Assembly (NCBI RefSeq): GCF_015668195.1 | Contig: NZ_JADPFC010000001.1 | Location: 62,001 to 126,000 of the forward strand | Direction: 5' to 3' | Length of the DNA stretch: 64,000 nucleotides | Source of the DNA: Romboutsia_C sp015668195 | GTDB taxonomy: Bacteria; Bacillota; Clostridia; Peptostreptococcales; Peptostreptococcaceae | In this document: positions 26,113-33,448 of the stretch, in pieces | Layout of the letters: every line of letters starts with the position of its first letter | Position numbering within the stretch: position 1 is the stretch's first letter | Notes under the pieces: generated by a model | Seen by the model: the letters and a program-made list of their open reading frames with translations, nothing else | Databases searched by the model: none | Told to the model about the DNA's origin: nothing | Translations under genes and position numbers: made by a program

Positions 26113-27390
26113 TTGTTTATAGATAGAGCAAGAATTTTTATTAAAGCCGGGAACGGTGGTAACGGATCGGTATCTTTTAGAAGAGAAAAATATGTTCCAG
26201 CTGGTGGACCAGATGGAGGAGACGGTGGACGCGGTGCAAGTGTTATATTTGAAGTTGACTTAGGTCTTAGAACATTAATGGATTTCAAATATCAAAGAAA
26301 ATATGCTGCTGAAAACGGTGGAGACGGAAGTAAAAAAAGAAAAGCAGGTAAAAATGGAGAGGACTTAATCCTTAAAGTTCCTGCAGGTACTGTAGTTAGA
26401 GATGAAGCTACAGGACTTATATTAGCAGATTTAAAAGAAGAGGGAGATAGAGCTGTAATAGCTAAAGGCGGTAGAGGTGGAAAAGGAAACCAACACTTTG
26501 GTAACTCAGTAAGACAAGCTCCGGCTTTTGCTAAATCTGGTACAGATGGAGAAGAAAGATGGGTAACTCTTGAGCTTAAAATGATAGCTGATGTTGGGTT
26601 ACTGGGATTCCCTAATGTAGGAAAATCTACTTTCTTATCAGTAGTTACTAAGGCTAAGCCAAAAATAGCAAACTATCACTTTACAACATTAACACCAAAC
26701 TTAGGTGTTGTTCAAACTAAATTTGGTGATAGTTTTGTGTTAGCAGATATACCAGGTCTTATAGAAGGAGCTGCTGAAGGGGTTGGTCTTGGACATGACT
26801 TCCTAAGACATGTTGAAAGAACTAAAGTATTAATACATATAGTTGATATATCAGGACTAGAAGGTAGAGATGCATTAGAAGATTTTGATAAGATAAATGA
26901 TGAACTTAAGTTATACAATGAAAAGTTATCAACTAGACCACAAATTGTTGTTGCTAATAAAATAGATATACTTGAAGATGAAAGTGTATTTGAAGAATTT
27001 AAAAACAACTTAGAAGGCAGAGGATATAAAGTATTTAAAATGTCTGCTGCTACTAGAGAAGGTATAGATGATGTAATAGCATATGTTTCTGAAATACTAA
27101 GAGATGTTGAAGAAATAGAGTTATTCACAGAAGAAGAAATGTATAAGCCAGAACTTGATAATACAGAAGAAGAAGGTTTAAACATAGAAATAGAAGATGG
27201 AGTATATGTTGTTACTGGTAAGGCACTAAGAAGAATAATGTACTCTGTTAACTTTGATGATATGGAATCTATCCAATATTTCCAAAAGGCTATGGAAGGC
27301 GAAGGTGTTTTTGATAGACTAAGAGAGATGGGAATAGAAGATGGAGATACTGTTAGAATATACGAATTAGAATTTGAATTCTACAATTAA
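26113..27390 (+). CDS. obg: GTPase Obg/CgtA
   Basis: A 425-residue ribosome-assembly and stress GTPase with three domains: the glycine-rich Obg fold (residues 1-155), a G domain with GFPNVGKST, DIPG and NKID, and the C-terminal OCT domain (about 345-425). It binds the 50S precursor. The start chosen is TTG 26113 (MFIDRARIF), because AGGTGA (26102-26107) lies 5 bases upstream; the in-frame GTG 26104 sits inside that site. Confidence 0.96.
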   Translation: MFIDRARIFIKAGNGGNGSVSFRREKYVPAGGPDGGDGGRGASVIFEVDLGLRTLMDFKYQRKYAAENGGDGSKKRKAGKNGEDLILKVPAGTVVRDEATGLILADLKEEGDRAVIAKGGRGGKGNQHFGNSVRQAPAFAKSGTDGEERWVTLELKMIADVGLLGFPNVGKSTFLSVVTKAKPKIANYHFTTLTPNLGVVQTKFGDSFVLADIPGLIEGAAEGVGLGHDFLRHVERTKVLIHIVDISGLEGRDALEDFDKINDELKLYNEKLSTRPQIVVANKIDILEDESVFEEFKNNLEGRGYKVFKMSAATREGIDDVIAYVSEILRDVEEIELFTEEEMYKPELDNTEEEGLNIEIEDGVYVVTGKALRRIMYSVNFDDMESIQYFQKAMEGEGVFDRLREMGIEDGDTVRIYELEFEFYN

Positions 27391-27408
27391 AAATTAAGAG
27401 GTGACAAA

Positions 27409-27780
27409 ATGTTAAAAGGTAAGCAAAGAGCATACTTAAGATCAATAGCTAACACTTTAAAGCCTGTTACTCAAATAGGTAAAGATGGTGTTACAGAGAG
27501 TTTCTTAGAACAATTAGATGATATGTTAAGAGTTAGAGAAATAGTTAAAGTAACTATACTTGATAATGCAGGATTAGATGCTAAAGAAACTGCTAATGCT
27601 GTATGTGAAGCTTTAAGAGCGGAATTTGTACAAGCTATAGGATATAAATTTACGATATATAGAAAAAATCAAGAAGAACCAAAGATATTCTTCCCAGGTC
27701 AAGAACCAGCTAAACCAAAGGTTAAGCCTGAAAATATGACTAAAAAAGGAAAGCCAACTAAAAAGGCATTTAGAAAATAA
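27409..27780 (+). CDS. yhbY: CRM-domain RNA-binding protein YhbY
   Basis: A 123-residue protein whose first 97 residues form the CRM/YhbY fold (KGKQRAYLRSIA, QIGKDGVTESFL, GYKFTIYR), which binds pre-50S particles. A basic proline-rich tail (about 100-123) extends beyond the usual 97-residue length. It follows obg by 18 bases, consistent with a shared ribosome-assembly role. Confidence 0.92.
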   Translation: MLKGKQRAYLRSIANTLKPVTQIGKDGVTESFLEQLDDMLRVREIVKVTILDNAGLDAKETANAVCEALRAEFVQAIGYKFTIYRKNQEEPKIFFPGQEPAKPKVKPENMTKKGKPTKKAFRK

Positions 27781-27786
27781 GTTAGT

Positions 27787-27819
27787 AAAATAACCATCTA
27801 TTTTAGATGGTTATTTTTT
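27787..27819 (+). terminator. Terminator after yhbY
   Basis: AAAATAACCATCTA and TAGATGGTTATTTT pair perfectly around TTT, then a T-run. Confidence 0.88.
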
Positions 27820-27963
27820 ATAAAAAAGATTTTATATTATAATGAAGTATATAGATTTTTACAAAAAATAATGTTAATATAATAACTAAGAATGGTATAA
27901 AAATTAAGATAAAATACTAACTTAATTATAAAATATAAAATTACTGCAATTTAGGAGGCAAAA

Positions 27964-29298
27964 ATGAGAGTTATAATAATTGGAGCAGTTGCAGCTGGAA
28001 TGAGTGCTGCTGCAAAACTTAAAAGAATTAAACCAGATTATGAAGTTGTGGTATATGAAAAAGGAGAAGTTGTATCATTTGGAGCTTGCGGATTGCCATA
28101 TTTTGTTGGAGGATTTTTTGATGATCCTAACAATATGATAGCAAGAAGTCCAGAAAAGTTTAGAGAAACTGGAATAGACTTAAATATACATCATGAAGTA
28201 GTAAAAGTCGATGCAATAAATAAAAAGGTTATAGTTAAAAACTTAGAAACAGGTGTAGAATTTGAAGATTCTTACGACAAGTTAATGGTAGCAACAGGTG
28301 CATATAGTGTAATACCACCTATAAAGAATGTACAGTTAGAAAACGTATCTACATTAAAGAGCATGGCAGATGGAATAAAAGTAAAAGAATTATTAAATAA
28401 AGAAGAAAATAAAGATATAGTTATAATAGGAGCTGGATTTATAGGTCTAGAAGCTGTTGAAGCTGCTAAAAAATTAGGTAAAAATGTAACGGTAATTCAA
28501 TCTACAAGTAGAATACTTGAGAATGTATTTGATAAAGAAATGACTGATGTTTTAGAAGAGGAAATAAGAAAACATAATGTTGATTTAAGATTAGAAGAGC
28601 TTGCAGCAGAATTTGTTGGACAAACTAAAGTAGAAAAAGTTATAACTAATAAAGGTGAAATAAAAGCTGATGTAGTTATAATAGCTACTGGAGTTAGACC
28701 AGCTACTGACTTTATAAAAGATACAGGTATAGATATGTTACCGAATGGAGCAATAATAGTTGATGAATATGGACAAACTTCTATAGAAGATATATATGCA
28801 GCTGGAGATTGTGCGACTATAAAAAATATAGTAAGCGGACAAGATTCTTATGTCCCATTAGCAACAGGAGCTAATAAGCTAGGAAGAATAGTTGGAGAAA
28901 ATTTAGCAGGAGCTAATAATAAGTTCCAAGGTTCTTTAGGATCAAGTTGTATTAAAGTTATGGATATGGAAGCAGGTTCTACAGGAATTACAGAAGTGCA
29001 AGCACAAAAACTTGGATTAGACTTTAAAGTTAAGTTTATATCTGATTTTAACCAAACTAATTACTACCCAGGTAGAAATAAGATATATGTTAAGTTAGTA
29101 TATGATGCAAAAACAAAGGTTATATTAGGTGGACAAGTTGTTGGATTTAAAGATGCAGTTCAAAGAACTAATGTAATAGCAACGGCAGTATTTGCTAAAT
29201 TAACAACTAATCAATTAGGTATGTTAGATTTATGTTATGCACCTCCATTTGCTAGGACTTGGGATGTATTAAACGTAGCAGGAAACGTGGCTAAATAG
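27964..29298 (+). CDS. CoA-disulfide reductase / NADH oxidase-like flavoprotein
   Basis: A 444-residue pyridine nucleotide-disulfide oxidoreductase with a single conserved redox cysteine. The FAD loop is the variant IIIGAVAAGMSAA at residues 4-16; the active-site Cys is in SFGACGLPYFVGG near residue 43; the NAD(P)H loop is IIGAGFIGLEAVEAA; and YAAGDCATI binds FAD. The C-terminal dimer domain has PPFARTWDVLNVAGN. Relatives include CoA-disulfide reductases and water-forming NADH oxidases; these cannot be told apart here. No C-terminal rhodanese domain is present. Single-gene unit; AGGAGG precedes the ATG. Confidence 0.85.
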   Translation: MRVIIIGAVAAGMSAAAKLKRIKPDYEVVVYEKGEVVSFGACGLPYFVGGFFDDPNNMIARSPEKFRETGIDLNIHHEVVKVDAINKKVIVKNLETGVEFEDSYDKLMVATGAYSVIPPIKNVQLENVSTLKSMADGIKVKELLNKEENKDIVIIGAGFIGLEAVEAAKKLGKNVTVIQSTSRILENVFDKEMTDVLEEEIRKHNVDLRLEELAAEFVGQTKVEKVITNKGEIKADVVIIATGVRPATDFIKDTGIDMLPNGAIIVDEYGQTSIEDIYAAGDCATIKNIVSGQDSYVPLATGANKLGRIVGENLAGANNKFQGSLGSSCIKVMDMEAGSTGITEVQAQKLGLDFKVKFISDFNQTNYYPGRNKIYVKLVYDAKTKVILGGQVVGFKDAVQRTNVIATAVFAKLTTNQLGMLDLCYAPPFARTWDVLNVAGNVAK

Positions 29299-29319
29299 CA
29301 ATTGAAAATCAATATATAG

Positions 29320-29368
29320 TTTAAATAGGTTATTGAGCATGCCTATTATGCTTAATAACCTATTTTTA
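29320..29368 (+). terminator. Terminator after the flavoprotein gene
   Basis: AAATAGGTTATTGAGCAT and ATGCTTAATAACCTATTT pair with one G-T wobble around a 7-base loop, followed by TTA-rich sequence. Confidence 0.85.
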
Positions 29369-29423
29369 ATGTAATACTTATACAATATAATATGTTTTAA
29401 AAATTTAAAAAGATATTTGATAA

Positions 29424-30341
29424 TTAATCTTTAAAGTTTAAATTAAAGCTTAGCCTATCTTCTCCTATAATGGTATTTTCAAAAACACTAGTAGCATTAT
29501 TTAAATATATATATGGGTCTTCAAGAGAAGGGCTAAAATGAGTTAAAATGAGTTTATCTACATTTCCTAGCCTAGCAAGGTTTGCAGCTTCTCTAAAGGT
29601 CATATGATGATTTTTAACAGCCTTTGAAATATCCATATCATCACCATACATACCCTCACATACAAATAAATTACTATCCTTTATAAATTCTGGTATAGAT
29701 ACTAAAGGTCTAGTATCTGTAATAAAACTAACTTTAATTCCTTTTCTATTATCTCCTAGCACCATAGAAGGAGTATATTCTATTTCGTTATATACAATAT
29801 TTTTTCCAGATTGAAGTTTTTGCCAAAGTATAATAGGAACATTATTACTAATTGCCTTTTCTTTATTAAATTTAGGTCTTCTCTTAAAATATAAACTATA
29901 TCCGAGACATTCTCTAGAATGGTCAAGTTCTATAGTTGAGATTTCAATATCTTTTAATATATCATGGTCTAAAGAAAAAGTATTTTTAGGATTTTCTATA
30001 ATATTTAATTTATAAGGTATATGTTCAATCAAAATCATAACAGCATTTATATATTCTTTTATACCAACTGGGCCAACTATAGTTAGGTCATCAGTACGGC
30101 CACTATTACCAATAGTAGATAAAAGGCCAGGTAATCCATTAAAGTGATCTCCGTGTAAATGTGTTATAAGAATTAGATCTAGGCTTTTAAATCCGCAATT
30201 TTTCATTTTCATAGATATTTGAGTACCTTCACCGCAATCTATTAATATTTTACTACCATTAAAATTTATAAAAAGGGAAGATAAATATCTATTAGTGGTA
30301 GGGACATTCCCTCCGCATCCAAGTAAAATTAAATCTATCAT
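29424..30341 (-). CDS. rnz: Ribonuclease Z
   Basis: A 305-residue tRNA 3'-processing endonuclease of the metallo-beta-lactamase superfamily. The Zn-binding motif THLHGDHFNGLPG lies near residues 60-72, with SFITDTRPL (ligand Asp) and LILTHFSPS (ligand His) later. It begins MIDLILLGCGGNVPT. It removes 3' trailers from tRNAs lacking encoded CCA, although both tRNA genes in this window encode CCA. ATG 30341 follows TGAGGAG on the minus strand. Monocistronic. Confidence 0.93.
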   Translation of the reverse strand: MIDLILLGCGGNVPTTNRYLSSLFINFNGSKILIDCGEGTQISMKMKNCGFKSLDLILITHLHGDHFNGLPGLLSTIGNSGRTDDLTIVGPVGIKEYINAVMILIEHIPYKLNIIENPKNTFSLDHDILKDIEISTIELDHSRECLGYSLYFKRRPKFNKEKAISNNVPIILWQKLQSGKNIVYNEIEYTPSMVLGDNRKGIKVSFITDTRPLVSIPEFIKDSNLFVCEGMYGDDMDISKAVKNHHMTFREAANLARLGNVDKLILTHFSPSLEDPYIYLNNATSVFENTIIGEDRLSFNLNFKD

Positions 30342-30473
30342 TATAAACTCCTCATAAAATAGTTTTTATATAATTAATTACCCAGGAAATAGTATTTGCT
30401 GTAGAAAAAAGAAATATTTATAGATAAAAATATATATTAATTTAAATAAAGTATAAAGTTTAGGATTTATAGC

Positions 30474-30504
30474 AAAAAATGGATTATAAATTTATAATCC
30501 ATTT
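30474..30504 (-). terminator. Terminator of the recX / small-protein unit
   Basis: Bases 30479-30502 form a perfect 24-base palindrome (ATGGATTATAAA and its inverse), with a T-run on the minus strand. It starts within bases of the stop codon of the 31-aa ORF. The rest of the gap back to rnz shows only AT-rich sequence. Confidence 0.82.
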
Positions 30505-30599
30505 TATCTAAGGCTATCTTGTCTATATAGTTGAATAAGATTATATATACCTATTCCTAGGCTTATAGCACCTATTAATATTCTTTTAACCTCGCTCAA
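30504..30599 (-). CDS. 31-residue hydrophobic small protein
   Basis: On the minus strand AGGAGG (30612-30607) stands 7 bases before TTG 30599, which opens a 31-codon frame ending in TAA 30506-30504. The product starts MSEVKRILIGAISLGIG and ends LYRQDSLR; residues 7-20 are hydrophobic enough for a short membrane-associated helix, with basic flanks. The ribosome-binding site lies just past the recX stop codon (17 bases between frames), and a terminator begins at this stop, so it would be the last gene of the recX transcript. No family is recognised. Confidence 0.6.
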   Translation of the reverse strand: MSEVKRILIGAISLGIGIYNLIQLYRQDSLR

Positions 30600-30616
30600 A
30601 GCAAATCCTCCTAAAA

Positions 30617-31255
30617 CTACATATCGTATTCATCAACGTTTAGTAATTTGTTTAGTACACGTTTAATAATATCATAACTAAAGCCTTTATAAGCTAAATG
30701 TTGATAAATTTTTTGATAAATTTTATGTTTATCGTCGTTTTTTATCCTATCATATCTTTTTTTAGCTAAATACATAGCATTTTCAAATTCTTTATTTTGA
30801 TCTAAACTAGATATAGCTTGCTCTATAGAATCTTTATCTATACCTTTGTTATATAGATTTTGTCTAATTTTATTTTTACCATATTTATTTAAATTAACAT
30901 TTGTATTGACTATTTTTTGAACTAAAATTTCATCATTTATAAAATTATTTTTTTGTAAAAACTCTATAACTAAATCGATAGTATCTTCTTCAAAGTCACT
31001 TGAAAGTTTTTCTCTTATTTTACTTTCTGATTGATCTGCTTTAGATAAAATGTTTAGAGCTTTTGTTTTAGCCTTTATATACATCTCTTCTTTGAGTATG
31101 GACTTTAAGTCACTTTCATCTATAGCCATACCTTTTTTTAGACTAAATGTATATACTAATTCAGTAAATATAGCCATGAAAAATTCATCATTTACATAAA
31201 TATTTACTCTATCAGTATTCCTCTTTTGTGCCTCTATTTTAGTAATTATAGCCAT
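30617..31255 (-). CDS. recX: Regulatory protein RecX
   Basis: A 212-residue, mostly helical protein built from three-helix repeats (KIREKLSSDFEEDTIDLVIEFLQKN, KIRQNLYNKGIDKDSIEQAIS, KIYQHLAYKGFSYDIIKRVLN), typical of RecX. RecX binds RecA filaments and limits recombinase activity. AAAGGAG precedes ATG 31255. It is divergent from nadD, and a small ORF follows on the same strand. Confidence 0.88.
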   Translation of the reverse strand: MAIITKIEAQKRNTDRVNIYVNDEFFMAIFTELVYTFSLKKGMAIDESDLKSILKEEMYIKAKTKALNILSKADQSESKIREKLSSDFEEDTIDLVIEFLQKNNFINDEILVQKIVNTNVNLNKYGKNKIRQNLYNKGIDKDSIEQAISSLDQNKEFENAMYLAKKRYDRIKNDDKHKIYQKIYQHLAYKGFSYDIIKRVLNKLLNVDEYDM

Positions 31256-31372
31256 ATTTAAACTCCTTTATAATTATATAAATATAAGTATACACTAAAA
31301 TATGATTTATAATCTTTAATATTATAAAAAAAATGATAAAATAATAGTATAAATATATAAAGGAGAGTAAAA

Positions 31373-32059
31373 ATGATTACTAGTAATCTAGTTGAGAAAG
31401 CAGAGGAGATAAATAGGACAAAATTAGGAAAGTTCAATAAAACATATAAAGGTACAAAAGTTGGAATTATGGGGGGAACTTTTGATCCAATTCATTCTGC
31501 ACATTTAGCAACTGCTGAATTTATTAGGGATAAATATAAACTAGATAAAATAATATTTATACCATCGGGCAATCCACCACATAAAAAAAATACCATTGTA
31601 AACAAGTATGATAGATATGAAATGGTAAAATTAGCAACTATGAGCAATGAAAATTTCATAGTATCAGATATGGAAATTATAAGAGACAAAAGAACTTATA
31701 CTATAGATACACTTAGGGATATGAAAAAAAAATATGATTCAATAGATATATATTTTATAACAGGGGCAGATGCAATTTGTGATATAGAAACTTGGAAAAG
31801 TGTAGAAGAGAATTTTAGATTAGCAACATTTATAGCAGCCACAAGGCCGGGCATAAGCAAAGCTAGTACTAAAGAAAAAATAAATGACTTAAGAAAAAAA
31901 TATAGTGCAAATATTATAGAGGTATATGTACCATCTTTAGATATATCGTCTACTTATATAAGAGAAAAATTAAAAAATAATGGATCTATAAGATATTTAG
32001 TACCAGAGGAAGTTAGAGAATATATAGAATATAAGAAACTATATAATAATGGAGATTAA
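31373..32059 (+). CDS. nadD: Nicotinate-nucleotide adenylyltransferase NadD, N-terminally extended
   Basis: A 228-residue enzyme making deamido-NAD from nicotinate mononucleotide and ATP. The catalytic core begins with KVGIMGGTFDPIHSAHL near residue 29 (ATP-binding HxxH), and ISSTYIREKL lies near the C-terminus. About 28 residues precede the core, more than most homologues carry. The start ATG 31373 is supported by AAAGGAGAG at the right distance. The gene is followed by yqeK (2-base gap) and rsfS, the standard Firmicutes order. Confidence 0.93.
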   Translation: MITSNLVEKAEEINRTKLGKFNKTYKGTKVGIMGGTFDPIHSAHLATAEFIRDKYKLDKIIFIPSGNPPHKKNTIVNKYDRYEMVKLATMSNENFIVSDMEIIRDKRTYTIDTLRDMKKKYDSIDIYFITGADAICDIETWKSVEENFRLATFIAATRPGISKASTKEKINDLRKKYSANIIEVYVPSLDISSTYIREKLKNNGSIRYLVPEEVREYIEYKKLYNNGD

Positions 32060-32061
32060 AA

Positions 32062-32637
32062 ATGAATTATAATGATATAAAAGATAAAGTAAGAAATATG
32101 TTACCAGAAAAAAGATATAGACATTCTGAAAATGTAGCCAATTGTGCAGCAAAAATTAGCGAAATTTACGGATATGATAAGGATATGGCTTATTTAGCAG
32201 GAATTGTTCATGATTGTGCAAAATACTTAAGTGATGAGGATGTTAAATTTTATGTTAAAAAATATGATATAAAACTAGATAAATTAGAAAAAAATAGTTT
32301 AGCATTGTCTCATAGTATAATAGGGTCATATATATGTAAATATGAATATAATATAGAAAATGAAGATGTTATAAGAGCTGTAAGATTTCATACTACAGGA
32401 AGAGAAAACATGTCACTTCTTGAAAAAATAATATATATGGCGGATTTGATAGAAGAAGATAGAAATTTTGATGGTGTAGAAAAATTAAGAGAACTTGTAT
32501 ACAACAAAAAACTAGACGAAGCATTACTATTATCGTTTAATAATACTATAAAATTTGTTATAGATAATAATCAAATGATACATGAAAAAACTATAAAAGC
32601 AAGAAACTATATGCTAGAGAATAGAAGCAATAAATAG
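32062..32637 (+). CDS. yqeK: HD-domain hydrolase YqeK (diadenosine tetraphosphatase)
   Basis: A 191-residue HD-superfamily protein. Metal ligands are seen in RYRHSENV, GIVHDCAKYL (the HD pair), LSHSIIG and RFHTTGRENMS. Characterised YqeK proteins split Ap4A symmetrically to two ADP. It lies 2 bases after nadD, an almost universal pairing in Firmicutes. Confidence 0.92.
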   Translation: MNYNDIKDKVRNMLPEKRYRHSENVANCAAKISEIYGYDKDMAYLAGIVHDCAKYLSDEDVKFYVKKYDIKLDKLEKNSLALSHSIIGSYICKYEYNIENEDVIRAVRFHTTGRENMSLLEKIIYMADLIEEDRNFDGVEKLRELVYNKKLDEALLLSFNNTIKFVIDNNQMIHEKTIKARNYMLENRSNK

Positions 32638-32660
32638 TAATATATTTAAATCACAATTTA

Positions 32661-32669
32661 TGATATAAT
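32661..32669 (+). promoter_or_regulatory. Extended -10 element before rsfS
   Basis: TGATATAAT matches an extended -10 (TGnTATAAT), 39 bases before the rsfS start. No good -35 box is present, as often seen with extended -10 promoters. Confidence 0.45.
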
Positions 32670-32707
32670 ATAAAAATATGTTTAATTTTAGAAAGGTAGG
32701 AAATAAT

Positions 32708-33058
32708 ATGACAGTAGAACAAATCACTAAGATTGCATATGATGCAATAGATGATAAGTTAGGTCAAGATATATCTATAATAAATATCGGAGCTGTTTCA
32801 AGCTTATGTGAATATTTCATAGTTGCAACAGCAGGATCTCAAAGACAAGTAAAAGCAATAGCTGATAATGTAGAAGATGAACTTACAAAGATTGGGATAG
32901 AGCCAAGAGGAAAAGAAGGATACGAATCTCAAACTTGGATACTTTTAGATTATGGCGATATAATGGTTCATATATTTAATGAAGAAGATAGATCATTCTA
33001 TAATCTAGAAAAATTATGGAAAGATGCTCCGTATGTTGATGTTGACACATTAGCATAA
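32708..33058 (+). CDS. rsfS: Ribosome silencing factor RsfS
   Basis: A 116-residue protein of the RsfS/Iojap family that binds L14 on the 50S subunit and blocks subunit joining in starvation. Motifs are CEYFIVATAGSQRQVKAIAD, GYESQTWILLDYGDIMVHIF and the C-terminal YNLEKLWKDAP. The start is ATG 32708 after AAAGGTAGG; an upstream in-frame ATG at 32678 lacks a ribosome-binding site. Confidence 0.94.
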   Translation: MTVEQITKIAYDAIDDKLGQDISIINIGAVSSLCEYFIVATAGSQRQVKAIADNVEDELTKIGIEPRGKEGYESQTWILLDYGDIMVHIFNEEDRSFYNLEKLWKDAPYVDVDTLA

Positions 33059-33094
33059 AGGTGATAATATAAACTATTATAACTAAAAATAATT

Positions 33095-33308
33095 AAATAG
33101 ACTAGAGTAGTAAAAGAATGTGTTTTTTCAGAGAGCTAGTGGTAGGTGAGAACTAGTAAAATATACCTTTGAACTTGCTAGAAGTATCTATTTAGCCGTA
33201 GTTGGCATAAAAACTATCTAAGAGAGTCTATTTATAGACTAATTAGGGTGGTACCGCGAAAATATATCCTCGTCCCTAAACATTATGTTTAGAGACGAGG
33301 ATTTTTTA
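33095..33308 (+). ncRNA. T-box leader of leuS
   Basis: A tRNA-sensing riboswitch. The T-box sequence AGGGTGGTACCGCG lies at 33245-33258, and the expression-platform terminator pairs CCTCGTCCCTAAAC with GTTTAGAGACGAGG (33268-33300), followed by TTTTTT. In stem I the upper helix AGGT/ACCT is followed by TTGAA and a candidate specifier CTT (33174-33176), a leucine codon, before CTAG closes the lower stem. Uncharged tRNA-Leu would stabilise the antiterminator and allow leuS expression. Boundaries and specifier are read by eye. Confidence 0.9.
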
Positions 33309-33342
33309 ATATAAGGAAATTATAAAATTTCCTATCCTTCGA

Positions 33343-33418
33343 AATATTTTGAGCGACGGATGAGGCTAAAGTGTATACGAATCCATATCGTTGACAAAAT
33401 GAACGAAGTGAATTTTTT
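33343..33418 (+). repeat. Dispersed intergenic repeat, copy 2, inside the leuS leader
   Basis: It begins AATATTTTGAGCGACGGATGA and ends ACGAAGTGAATTTTTTT; a central stretch of about 25 bases is absent from the other copies. It lies between the T-box terminator and the leuS ribosome-binding site, so it is transcribed in the read-through mRNA. The arms CGACGG and ATCGTTG could pair. Confidence 0.6.
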
Positions 33419-33448
33419 TAATATTACAAAAATAATAGGAGGATGCAC

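Noticed and set aside
26712..27185. 157-codon minus-strand frame within obg
   Set aside because: Ser-rich antisense frame opposite a canonical G domain; no RBS or independent support.
27964..29298. Assigning the flavoprotein firmly as NADH oxidase (nox)
   Set aside because: The single-Cys active site is shared by CoA-disulfide reductases, persulfide reductases and NADH oxidases; sequence alone does not decide.
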